Origin: Leeuwenhoekiella blandensis MED217
GTDB lineage: Bacteria; Bacteroidota; Bacteroidia; Flavobacteriales; Flavobacteriaceae
Assembly (NCBI RefSeq): GCF_000152985.1
Contig: NZ_CH672395.1
Span: 2,672,461 to 2,736,460, forward strand
Direction: 5' to 3'
DNA: 64,000 nucleotides
Shown in pieces: positions 1 through 8,464 of the stretch. Position 1 is the first letter of the stretch. Each line of letters begins with the position of its first letter. A program made the translations under genes and the position numbers. The notes beneath the pieces are model-generated. The model saw only the letters and a program-made list of their open reading frames with translations. It did no database searches and had not been told where the DNA came from.

Positions 1-2121
1 AACGAGGCGAGCAGTACCGAAGCTTCTATGCTCACTTTATATGAACTCATTACCGAAAAAAAAGATTGGCTAGAAAATACGGTGGTTATTATTGATCCGT
101 GTATCAATCCTGATGGTCGTGATCGCTATGCCAACTGGTACAATAAAGTAAAAGCTACACCTTACGATACCAATCCTAATGCTGCTGAGCACAACGAACC
201 TTGGCCTGGCGGGCGTGCTAATCATTATTTATTTGACTTAAACCGCGATTGGGCTTGGGCTACGCAAAAAGAAACACAACAACGCTTAAAAGTCTATAAC
301 CGTTGGATGCCCCACATTCATGTTGATTTTCACGAACAAGGAATCAACAGTCCGTATTATTTTGCTCCGGCAGCCAAGCCATATCACGAGATCATTACTC
401 CTTTCCAGTTTGAATTTCAGCAAGAAATAGGAACCAATCACGCCAAGTATTTTGATCAAAACGGCTGGTTATTCTTCACCCGCGAAGTTTTTGACCTCCT
501 CTACCCGAGTTATGGCGATACCTACCCTACTTACACAGGAACCATTGGAATGACCTATGAGCAAGCCGGCGGTGGCCGCGCAGGTCTAGGGATTAAAAAA
601 GCAGATGGAACTGTTTTAACCTTAGTAGACCGGGTGGCACATCACTTTACTACAGGAATTTCTACCGTAGAAATGGCTACCAACAACGTTGATCGTCTCA
701 ACACAGAATTCAAAAAATACTACAGCAATCCTGATGTAACCTACAAAACCTTCACCCTAACCGGCGAACAAGATCATCTTAATGCTTTAGCAAGCTTACT
801 CGATGTACACGAAATAGAATATCAGCTAAGCGGAAACGGTACCAGTTCAGGATATGCTTACGACACCCAAGAAAACGGAAGTTTATCTTATGAACAAGCG
901 TTGAGTGTGAGTACAGACCAACCTAAAGGTAAATTGGTTCATGTACTTTTTGAACCCGAAGCAGCACTTTCTACTCCGCTTACATATGACATCACTGCCT
1001 GGAGTTTACCTTATGCTTATGGTCTTAATGCGGTCGCTAGTACTAAGGCGGTAAATACTCAAGAAGCAGTAACTAAAACTCCAAAGCGAAACACCATCTC
1101 AAAGACTGCTGCAGGATACATTTCAAAATGGAACAGTATGACAGATGCTCGCTTTTTGAGTGCATTGCTTCAAGCTAAGATTAAAGTACGCTTTTCTGAA
1201 AAACCGTTTACAAACTCAGGAGTTGCATATCCAAGCGGCTCCTTGATTGTTACACGCAGTGACAATCCAAATGCTGATTTTGATACAAAGCTTATTGAAA
1301 TTGCCAATGAATTTGATCGAACGCTTACCGCTGTTCCTACAAGTTTTGCTTCAGCCGGACCTGATTTTGGTTCATCTTCGGTAAAACTTATCAATAAAGC
1401 TAAAATTGGTTTGTTAACGGGAGAACAAACTTCATCTTTGAGTTATGGTGCCACGTGGCATTTCTTTGAGCAGCAATTAGAATATCCTGTTACCTCGATC
1501 AACGTTGATGATCTGGGTCGTGTTAATTTTAGTGATTATGATGTTTTGGTTTTTCCTAGCGGAAGATACCGCATCGACAATAATGTACTTGATCAACTAA
1601 AGTCTTGGGTGCGCAGCGGCGGAAACATCATTGCACTTGACAACGCGCTCAATGTTTTTGCTGATAAAGAAGGCTTTCAGCTAAAACGCATTCCATCTGA
1701 ACAAAATGAAGACAGTCTTGCAGATAAAATTATCCCTTACGCTGATCGTGAGCAACAAATTGCTAAAAATTTGATAAGTGGAAGCATTTTTAAAACCAAT
1801 GTAGATGCAACACATCCATTAGCTTTTGGATATGACGACACCTATTACAGTTTAAAAATAGGAAGCGACGCCTATGCGCTGCTAGACCGCGGTTACAACG
1901 TAGCGTATCTTGACGAAACTCCGCAGCGTGTATCAGGCTTTGCCGGCGCTGATGCTTTAAAGCATTTGAGCAACAGTCTTGTGTTTGGAGTAGAACCTAT
2001 GGGACGCGGGACTATCACGTATATGGTAGACGACCCGTTGTTTAGAGCGTTCTGGGAAAACGGAAAACTCTTCTTTGTAAATGCACTGTTTTTAAATAAC
2101 CCAAATACCTACAGAGACTAA
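1..2121 (+). CDS. M14-family zinc carboxypeptidase, 5' end cut by window
   Basis: Probably an exported zinc carboxypeptidase. The frame is open from base 1, so the gene starts upstream and the ATG at 28 is internal. The first codons read Asn-Glu-Ala-Ser-Ser, which fits the Glu zinc ligand of the M14 HxxE motif (often HGNE) lying at the window edge. Counting from the ATG at 28, there is an NPDGRD motif near 27, the substrate-binding Asn-Arg pair in LNRDW (72-73), the third zinc ligand His102 in DFHEQG and the catalytic Glu178 in TYEQAGG. Residues about 455-560 resemble the amidotransferase-like domain found behind some Bacteroidota M14 domains. The stop is one base before the next gene, so it heads an operon with the MscS and M16 genes. 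The family call is firm; the substrate is unknown. Confidence 0.9.
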   Translation, partial: NEASSTEASMLTLYELITEKKDWLENTVVIIDPCINPDGRDRYANWYNKVKATPYDTNPNAAEHNEPWPGGRANHYLFDLNRDWAWATQKETQQRLKVYNRWMPHIHVDFHEQGINSPYYFAPAAKPYHEIITPFQFEFQQEIGTNHAKYFDQNGWLFFTREVFDLLYPSYGDTYPTYTGTIGMTYEQAGGGRAGLGIKKADGTVLTLVDRVAHHFTTGISTVEMATNNVDRLNTEFKKYYSNPDVTYKTFTLTGEQDHLNALASLLDVHEIEYQLSGNGTSSGYAYDTQENGSLSYEQALSVSTDQPKGKLVHVLFEPEAALSTPLTYDITAWSLPYAYGLNAVASTKAVNTQEAVTKTPKRNTISKTAAGYISKWNSMTDARFLSALLQAKIKVRFSEKPFTNSGVAYPSGSLIVTRSDNPNADFDTKLIEIANEFDRTLTAVPTSFASAGPDFGSSSVKLINKAKIGLLTGEQTSSLSYGATWHFFEQQLEYPVTSINVDDLGRVNFSDYDVLVFPSGRYRIDNNVLDQLKSWVRSGGNIIALDNALNVFADKEGFQLKRIPSEQNEDSLADKIIPYADREQQIAKNLISGSIFKTNVDATHPLAFGYDDTYYSLKIGSDAYALLDRGYNVAYLDETPQRVSGFAGADALKHLSNSLVFGVEPMGRGTITYMVDDPLFRAFWENGKLFFVNALFLNNPNTYRD

Positions 2122-2122
2122 T

Positions 2123-2695
2123 TTGAATCCCATTGAATTAAAAATAATCGAATCGCTTGTACTTCTTCTAGTACTCGTGGTCATTCGTTACGTGGTTTCA
2201 AAACTTATCATTAGCCGTTACAAACGTGCAAATTTTGACATCACACGTAAGCAACTTACGATCAAAGTGCTCAACATTCTGTTTTTTATGATTTTGGGCT
2301 TGTGTCTTATTGTGGTGTGGGGACTTACGGGACAACAAGTTATTGCCGGGATAGGTTCGGTGATCACCTTGCTGGGAGTTGCCTTTTTTGCACAATGGTC
2401 TTTATTGAGCAATATCACTTCAGGTTTGATCCTGTTTTTCAACCATCCGTTAAAAATTGGAGATTATGTTGAGATCGTAGATAAAGATTTCCCGATGGCC
2501 GGTCGCGTAGAAAATATCACCTTATTTTTTCTGCACCTGCGGAATAAAGACAACCACGTTTACACATTAGCCAATACGATCGTAGCTCAAAAAACCATGC
2601 GCATTATGGAGCCTGAAGAGTTTTTTGAAGCGATCGAAAACGAAACCATTGAAGAAAATAAAAACACCCCTAGCGATAACAACGCTCAAGATTAA
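2123..2695 (+). CDS. Minimal MscS-like mechanosensitive channel protein (TTG start)
   Basis: Inner-membrane protein of the MscS family, 190 residues. Three hydrophobic helices are visible at about 8-28, 48-68 and 72-92. The third runs into the pore-helix-like stretch and then the beta-domain signature with NHPLKIGDYVEI near 109-120. The chain ends soon after the beta domain with an acidic tail, so the large cytoplasmic alpha/beta cage of canonical MscS is missing. The start is TTG one base after the upstream stop, which indicates translational coupling. The M16 gene follows after three bases. It could be a small ion channel or a modulator of the full-length MscS homologue at 24490. The family is clear; the gating function is inferred. 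Confidence 0.82.
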   Translation: MNPIELKIIESLVLLLVLVVIRYVVSKLIISRYKRANFDITRKQLTIKVLNILFFMILGLCLIVVWGLTGQQVIAGIGSVITLLGVAFFAQWSLLSNITSGLILFFNHPLKIGDYVEIVDKDFPMAGRVENITLFFLHLRNKDNHVYTLANTIVAQKTMRIMEPEEFFEAIENETIEENKNTPSDNNAQD

Positions 2696-2698
2696 TCT

Positions 2699-5560
2699 AT
2701 GAAAAAAACTAAAGTATATCTATTGCTGTCTTTTTTGGCTTTAGCAGCTTGTAAAGGCAATGACCACAATTCTGATCAAGAATCGCAGCAAACTGAAACT
2801 GACTTTTCAGTAGCTTTTGAAGAGTATAAACTCGATAACGGTCTAACGGTTATTCTACACAAAGACACTTCAGATCCCGTCGTTGGTGTTGCGCTTACAG
2901 CCCACGTAGGTTCTGCCAGAGAAAAAGAAGGACGCACAGGTTTTGCGCATCTTTTTGAACATTTGCTCTTTTTAGAGTCAGAAAATTTAGGAAAAGGAGG
3001 CTTAGATCAATTAAGCGCACGTGTAGGTGGAAGCGGTGCCAATGGTTCTACCAACCGCGACCGAACCAACTATTTTCAGACAGTTCCTAGCGATGCGCTA
3101 GAAAAAATGATTTGGGCAGAGGCAGACAAGCTGGGTTATTTCATCAATACGGTAACCGAACCTGTTTTAGCTAAAGAAAAACAAGTCGTAAAAAACGAAA
3201 AACGTCAAAGCTATGACAACCGCCCTTACGGCCACCAGCGTTATGTAACGCATAAAAATTTATATCCCGCAGATCATCCTTACAACTGGCAAGTCATTGG
3301 TTCATTAGAAGATTTACAAAATGCAACCTTGCAAGACGTCAAAGATTTTTACAACCGCTGGTATGTTCCTAACAACGTCACGTTGACCATCGCCGGTGAT
3401 TTTGATACCGCGCAAACCAAAGAATGGATCGAGAAATACTTTGGTGAAATTCCACGAGGCGAGGATGTAGAGGACTTACCCGTTCGTATTCCGCAACTTG
3501 CTGAATCAAAAAGTTTGTATTATGAAGATAATTTTGCGCGCTTGCCGCAACTTACGATGACTTGGCCTGCTCCTCCTGAATATACAAAAGACTCGTATGC
3601 GCTAGAAGTGCTCGCCGATTATCTCTCAAACGGAAAAAAAGCACCCTTAAATAAAATCCTTACCGATGAAATGCAACTGGCTAACAACCCGAGTTTACGT
3701 TATGGCGGTTCTGAGCTTGCCGGTGAGTTTACGCTAAGCGTGAGAGCCAATCCCGGTGTTGATCTCGATTCTGTAAAAGCAGGTGTTTACAAAGCTTTTG
3801 ACGATTTTGAAAATGCAGGTATGTCACAAGATGATCTTGACCGCATCAAAGCAAAACAAGAAACACGCTTTTACAACAGTTTGAGCAGTGTTTTAGGTAA
3901 AGGATTTCAGTTGGCGCAATACCAAATTTTTGCAGGAGATCCCGGCTATATCAATGAAGACATCAAACAAATTCAGAATGTCACGATAGAAGACGTAAAC
4001 CGAGTTTATGAGCAATACGTTCAGAATAAAAACTTTGTTGCGACGAGTTTTGTTCCTAAAGGGGATAAAGATCTGGCGTTAAGTGATGCAACAGAAGCCG
4101 AAGTTGTAGAAGAACAAATCGTTAATGGTGCCGAAGAAAGCTTTGATCCTTCTCTCGCAGCAGATTATGAGCGCACACCTTCTTCTTTTGATCGAAGCAT
4201 TGAACCGCCATATGGTGCCAGCCCGCAGCTTAAAGTGCCTGAAGTTTGGAGCGAAGCACTTGATAACGGATTACACATTTACGGCGACACCAGCGACGAG
4301 GTTCCTCTAGTGAACTTTAGTCTCAGCGTCAAAGGAGGCCAACTTATAGAACCCAAAGACCAAAGCGGTGTCGCATATCTTACGGCTAATTTACTCACGA
4401 AGGGAACTCAGGATAAGACTATTGCTGCGTTAGAAGAAGCTTTAGATTTATTGGGAGCTTCAGTTTATGCATACGCCGGTCAAGAAGCGCTAACGCTTAG
4501 CGGAAGTACGCTTGCGCGGAATTTTGATGAAACCATGCAAATTGTTGCTGAGATTTTACTTCAGCCTAGATGGGACAAAGCAGAGTTTGAACTTCAGAAA
4601 AAGGAATTACTTACGCGCCTTGAGCAGCAAAAAGCAGACCCGGGAAGTATTGCAAATCTTGCGTTCTCAAAAGCTATTTATGGTACCGATCATCAGTTGG
4701 CTAAAAACATTCTAGGAACTACAGAAAGTGTTGAAGCACTTACGCTCGAGGATGTAAAAGCCTTCTATAACAATCTTGTTCCCAATTTGAGTGATCTTGA
4801 GCTTGTAGGTGCTGTTGATCTTGATCAGGTAAAAGACGCTATCGCACCGCTTGCGACCAACTGGAAAGCAAAAGATGTTGAAGTACCTATGCCTTCGATA
4901 GAAGCTAATCTTGACCGTGGCAAGATCTATTTTATAGACATTCCTGATGCTAAGCAATCCCAATTGCGCTTTGGTTATGTTGCATTAGCCGCGACAGATC
5001 CAGAATTTCTGCCCGCACAAATGATGAACTATCGCTTAGGTGGTGGTGGTTTTGCAAGTGAGCTTACTCAAATACTGCGCGAAACTAAAGGATACACCTA
5101 TGGTGTGCGTTCGAGATTTGAAGGTTCACAACTCCCCGGCCCTTTTCTTGTAACAAGTGGCGTTAGAAGTAACGTTACTGCAGAAAGCACTGAGCTTGTA
5201 CGTGATATTATGAGTTCGTATGCACAAGATCTAAGCGCAGAGGATCTGGAACTCACTAAAGGGTATTTTATCAAAAGTGGCGCTCGTAGTTTTGAAACTC
5301 CCAGAGCAAAACTCAACTACCTGAGCGAGATCGCTACTTTAAACTATGAGCCGGATTATATTTTAAAACAACAAGAAACGATAAAATCAATCGAACTTGA
5401 CGAACTCAAGGCACTTGGTGAAAAATATGCTGATCCTTCAAAACTCATATATGTAATTGTAGGTGATGCTAAAACACAACTTAAAAAAGTTCAGGATTTA
5501 GGTCTTGACGTAGAATTGGTTGATCAAAATTTAGAGCCTCAAAAACCTCTTAAGAAATAA
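2699..5560 (+). CDS. M16-family zinc metalloprotease lipoprotein
   Basis: Two-repeat pitrilysin-type peptidase of 953 residues, exported and lipid-anchored. The N-terminus has KK, a hydrophobic stretch and a lipobox ending at Cys19 (ALAAC). The active N-terminal half carries the inverted zinc motif HxxEH at His84-Glu87-His88 (HLFEH), with Glu167 in VVKNEKRQ as the third ligand. The C-terminal half starts near 500, has the M16 fold pattern but no HxxEH, and is presumably the inactive partner domain, as in other fused M16 proteins. It probably degrades peptides in the periplasm. It is the last gene of the operon with the M14 peptidase and the small MscS protein, and a strong terminator follows. 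Confidence 0.93.
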   Translation: MKKTKVYLLLSFLALAACKGNDHNSDQESQQTETDFSVAFEEYKLDNGLTVILHKDTSDPVVGVALTAHVGSAREKEGRTGFAHLFEHLLFLESENLGKGGLDQLSARVGGSGANGSTNRDRTNYFQTVPSDALEKMIWAEADKLGYFINTVTEPVLAKEKQVVKNEKRQSYDNRPYGHQRYVTHKNLYPADHPYNWQVIGSLEDLQNATLQDVKDFYNRWYVPNNVTLTIAGDFDTAQTKEWIEKYFGEIPRGEDVEDLPVRIPQLAESKSLYYEDNFARLPQLTMTWPAPPEYTKDSYALEVLADYLSNGKKAPLNKILTDEMQLANNPSLRYGGSELAGEFTLSVRANPGVDLDSVKAGVYKAFDDFENAGMSQDDLDRIKAKQETRFYNSLSSVLGKGFQLAQYQIFAGDPGYINEDIKQIQNVTIEDVNRVYEQYVQNKNFVATSFVPKGDKDLALSDATEAEVVEEQIVNGAEESFDPSLAADYERTPSSFDRSIEPPYGASPQLKVPEVWSEALDNGLHIYGDTSDEVPLVNFSLSVKGGQLIEPKDQSGVAYLTANLLTKGTQDKTIAALEEALDLLGASVYAYAGQEALTLSGSTLARNFDETMQIVAEILLQPRWDKAEFELQKKELLTRLEQQKADPGSIANLAFSKAIYGTDHQLAKNILGTTESVEALTLEDVKAFYNNLVPNLSDLELVGAVDLDQVKDAIAPLATNWKAKDVEVPMPSIEANLDRGKIYFIDIPDAKQSQLRFGYVALAATDPEFLPAQMMNYRLGGGGFASELTQILRETKGYTYGVRSRFEGSQLPGPFLVTSGVRSNVTAESTELVRDIMSSYAQDLSAEDLELTKGYFIKSGARSFETPRAKLNYLSEIATLNYEPDYILKQQETIKSIELDELKALGEKYADPSKLIYVIVGDAKTQLKKVQDLGLDVELVDQNLEPQKPLKK

Positions 5561-5582
5561 AGGCGAAAGTATTCTAATTAGA

Positions 5583-5627
5583 AAAACTATTATTGTAGTT
5601 TTATAACTATAATAATAGTTTTTTTGT
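5583..5627 (+). terminator. Rho-independent terminator after the M16 gene
   Basis: A 16-bp stem (left arm 5583-5598, right arm 5607-5622, one G-T wobble) with an 8-base loop runs into a T-rich tract. It ends only a few bases before the next start codon at 5631, so that start lies almost on the terminator. Confidence 0.8.
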
Positions 5628-5630
5628 TTT

Positions 5631-6638
5631 ATGCGGTTTTGCTTGTTGCTTTTTATTTCACTTCACTGCTTTACACTTTCAAGCCAGCGAAAGCTAAAGG
5701 GTTATGTTTACAGTGCCAAAGATTCTACTGCGCTTGAAGCTGTAAGTATCTATTTTGACGGCACCACCATTGGAACCATCACCAATCAAAACGGGCATTA
5801 CAGTATTCCTGTTCAAGATGGAATAAAAAGTCCGTTAGTGATTACTATGATGGGCTTTGCGCCGGTTTATATCAACAATTATCAAAATTCTGATGGCAAG
5901 ATGCCGGCTGTTTATCTTCAGGAAACTGCAGAGGAGCTCGACCAGGTTTTTCTGGAAACCGATCCCTGGACCAGAAAACGTAAATTGCATATTTTTAAAA
6001 TGCAATTTCTAGGAAATTCTCCTGAAGCTTTTCAATGCAAAATACTCAATGAAGATGCCATAAAACTGCATTACAGCCCGTCAAAACTGAAGCTTACCGC
6101 CTGGGCCAATGAACCTTTAATTATTGAAAATAAACATCTGGGATATACCGTTAGGTATACTTTAAATGATTTTTATGCCAAATATGAAAAAAACCTGAGT
6201 GGCTTAGAACTTTTAAACATGGTGTACTATGAAGGGTTTAGCTTCTTTCAGGAATTAAATAAACGCACGCGTAAGAAATACATTAAAAGCCGGGAAGATT
6301 CTTATGCGGGATCTACACTGCACTTTATGCGTTCTCTTGCTCAAAAGCAATTACACGAAAACGGTTTTAGGATTTTCTACGACAAGTTTGAGGCGCCACC
6401 CTATTTACATTTTGAGTTCAGAAAAGTGCTAAACAAAACGTATGTAAAGTTGCTGAAAGAAAAGCTTAGTATCTTGTACGACAATGAGGAGCAATCCTCT
6501 ATCCAAACAAAAGGAACCTTTGTTATTGACGCTTTTGGAAATCACACTCCGCCGAGTGCTATTATTATGGGCGGAGCGATGTCATCGCGCCGTTTTGCCT
6601 TTATGCTTCCGCTAGACTATAAGCTTCAGGCTGAGTAG
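5631..6638 (+). CDS. CarboxypepD_reg-like domain protein, secreted, unknown function
   Basis: Protein of 335 residues with a signal peptide (hydrophobic residues 2-18, probable cleavage after a Ser-Ser-Gln stretch). Residues about 22-95 form a carboxypeptidase-regulatory-like beta-sandwich: KGYVYSAKDS, then the GTITNQNGHYSI pattern and a MMGF turn. This domain is common in Bacteroidota envelope proteins. The remaining 240 residues are rich in aromatic and basic residues and I do not recognise them. Similar flavobacterial proteins are annotated only as carboxypeptidase-like regulatory-domain proteins. The ATG is favoured because it gives an intact signal peptide. The last 38 bases overlap the convergent gene at 6601. 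Confidence 0.75.
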   Translation: MRFCLLLFISLHCFTLSSQRKLKGYVYSAKDSTALEAVSIYFDGTTIGTITNQNGHYSIPVQDGIKSPLVITMMGFAPVYINNYQNSDGKMPAVYLQETAEELDQVFLETDPWTRKRKLHIFKMQFLGNSPEAFQCKILNEDAIKLHYSPSKLKLTAWANEPLIIENKHLGYTVRYTLNDFYAKYEKNLSGLELLNMVYYEGFSFFQELNKRTRKKYIKSREDSYAGSTLHFMRSLAQKQLHENGFRIFYDKFEAPPYLHFEFRKVLNKTYVKLLKEKLSILYDNEEQSSIQTKGTFVIDAFGNHTPPSAIIMGGAMSSRRFAFMLPLDYKLQAE

Positions 6639-7041
6639 CCTCTTCTTTTATAAAATCTTTATTGAAAAAAGCAATATCTTCAGCCTTAAAATAGTTGAGA
6701 TCAAACATTTCACCGCTTCCCAAACCTGCATTGATCGTTAAGGATTTATCAGTTAATTTTAATGATTTGATTTGATTCCGTTTAAAAATGATATGCTTTT
6801 GCTCAGGAGCTTTTAAGACTAACTTCTCCTCGTTCCACTTAATTACTGAAAATAAGCCTTTAGTATAAAATCGATAGCCCAGAAGAGCCAACATACCAAT
6901 ACCCAAAATGATATGCCACCAATTTGAAAGGGAATAACCTTCTGTAAAATGTATTACGATCCCAGACCCCAGGTACAACAAGCCAAATATCAATAAATAA
7001 TTGCGTTGTCTTGTGTGTAATTTAGAGGTGATGGTTTTCAT
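6601..7041 (-). CDS. Small membrane protein, PH-like cytoplasmic part, unknown function
   Basis: Protein of 146 residues. Two hydrophobic helices lie at about 14-31 and 41-58, separated by a short loop with a Trp-Trp pair. A polar C-terminal half follows whose alternating pattern (KLVLKAPEQKHIIFKRNQIK) resembles the bacterial PH-like or YcxB/PH-2 type domains that follow paired helices. I do not recognise a named family. The start is ATG and the gene lies 32 bases downstream of rimO on the same strand, so it may be cotranscribed with rimO. Its 3' end overlaps the convergent gene at 5631 by 38 bp. Confidence 0.65.
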   Translation of the reverse strand: MKTITSKLHTRQRNYLLIFGLLYLGSGIVIHFTEGYSLSNWWHIILGIGMLALLGYRFYTKGLFSVIKWNEEKLVLKAPEQKHIIFKRNQIKSLKLTDKSLTINAGLGSGEMFDLNYFKAEDIAFFNKDFIKEEATQPEAYSLAEA

Positions 7042-7073
7042 TTTTAATAATATTTATTCCTAAAAATAATATA

Positions 7074-8381
7074 TTATTTACTAACCGGCGCTGCATAAAG
7101 ATCAAAATCTTCTGCATCTGTTATCTTGACCCAAGTATATTCACCTGTTTTTAAATAGTGTTGTGTCGCATCAATAAGCACCTCATTGTCCACATCTGGA
7201 GAATCAAACTCAGTACGACCTACAAAGTAATTTCCTTCCTTACGGTCGATCACAATACGATATTCTTTACCTATTTTTTCTTGATTCAACTCCCAACTGA
7301 TCTGTGATTGCAAAGCCATAATCTCATTGGCGCGTTCCATTTTTACTTCCTCAGGAACATCGTCTTCCAGATTATAGGCGTGGGTATTTTCTTCGTGTGA
7401 ATAGGTAAAGCAACCTAAACGCTCAAAACGCATTTCTTTGACCCAGTCTCGTAATAATTCAAAATCTTCTTGAGTCTCACCGGGATAACCTACAATTAAC
7501 GTAGTTCTAATTGCCATTTGCGGCACCTTCTCTCTAAAGGTTTTCAACAGCGCATTGGTCTTTTCATAAGTGGTACCACGGCGCATCGACTTTAATAATT
7601 TAGTCGAAATGTGCTGTAACGGGATGTCGATATAATTGCAGACTTTAGGCTCCTCGTTCATCACATCAAGTACATCCATCGGGAAACCGGTTGGAAAGGC
7701 GTAGTGCAAACGAATCCACTCAATTCCTTCAACTTTTACCAACTCGCGTAACAACTTGGCTAACGCACGCTCTTTGTACAAATCAAGACCATAATACGTT
7801 AAATCCTGAGCGATAAGAATCAGTTCTTTTATTCCGCTAGCGGCTAACTTTTTAGCCTCTGTCACCAGATGTTCAATTGGTGTACTTTTATGACCACCGC
7901 GCATAAGCGGGATCGCACAAAACGAACACGGACGATCACAACCTTCAGCAATTTTTAGATACGCATAATTTTTAGGAGTCGTAGTCAAACGCTCTCCTAT
8001 CAATTCGTGCTTATAATCTGCTCCTAAAGCTTTTAAAAGTCCGGGAAGCTCAGTAGTACCAAAATATTGATCTACATTAGGAATTTCCTTCTGCAAATCG
8101 GGTTTGTAACGTTCAGAAAGACATCCGGTTACAAATACCTTATCTACAATACCATCTTCTTTCTTTTGAACATACTCCAGAATCGTGTTTACCGACTCCT
8201 CCTTCGCATTGGCGATAAAACCACAGGTGTTGATCACCACTACATTTCCTTCCTCTTCGTGAACCACTTCTTTTTGGTTCGCCTTAAGCTGCCCCATCAA
8301 TACTTCACTGTCATAAACGTTTTTTGAGCAACCTAAAGTCACCACGTTTATTTTATTCTTCTTAAGGGTTTTAGTACGCAT
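7074..8381 (-). CDS. rimO: Ribosomal protein S12 methylthiotransferase RimO
   Basis: Radical-SAM enzyme that adds a methylthio group to the conserved aspartate of ribosomal protein S12 in the cytoplasm. From the ATG at 8381 it is 435 residues, the normal length. The N-terminal UPF0004 domain has its three cluster cysteines at 18 (TLGCSKN), 53 (INTCGF) and 87 (VTGCLSE). The radical-SAM CxxxCxxC is at 148, 152 and 155 (GCDRPCSFC), and a TRAM domain forms the C-terminus. The frame can be extended to a TTG at 8405, but that codon lies inside a perfect promoter match (TATCTTTG at 8403-8410), so the ATG at 8381 is the better start. In related genomes rimO tends to follow ftsY directly; here two lipoprotein genes separate them. 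Confidence 0.96.
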   Translation of the reverse strand: MRTKTLKKNKINVVTLGCSKNVYDSEVLMGQLKANQKEVVHEEEGNVVVINTCGFIANAKEESVNTILEYVQKKEDGIVDKVFVTGCLSERYKPDLQKEIPNVDQYFGTTELPGLLKALGADYKHELIGERLTTTPKNYAYLKIAEGCDRPCSFCAIPLMRGGHKSTPIEHLVTEAKKLAASGIKELILIAQDLTYYGLDLYKERALAKLLRELVKVEGIEWIRLHYAFPTGFPMDVLDVMNEEPKVCNYIDIPLQHISTKLLKSMRRGTTYEKTNALLKTFREKVPQMAIRTTLIVGYPGETQEDFELLRDWVKEMRFERLGCFTYSHEENTHAYNLEDDVPEEVKMERANEIMALQSQISWELNQEKIGKEYRIVIDRKEGNYFVGRTEFDSPDVDNEVLIDATQHYLKTGEYTWVKITDAEDFDLYAAPVSK

Positions 8382-8402
8382 AATGCTGTTGATTTTGGGG
8401 CG

Positions 8403-8410
8403 CAAAGATA
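8403..8410 (-). promoter_or_regulatory. Probable -7 promoter element for rimO
   Basis: Reads TATCTTTG on the minus strand, a full match to the Bacteroidota -7 consensus TAnnTTTG, 21 bases before the rimO ATG at 8381. No clear TTG is seen at the -33 distance. The position decides the start codon, because the alternative TTG start would lie inside this element. Confidence 0.5.
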
Positions 8411-8464
8411 CGGTATTTTAAGGCTTTTATGTCCTAAATTAGAGGATTCTTAAACAGACTGAAT

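Noticed and set aside
7064-7079. 16-bp A/T-only palindrome at the rimO stop codon
   Set aside because: Purely A/T sequence without a loop or GC core; too weak to call a terminator or operator.
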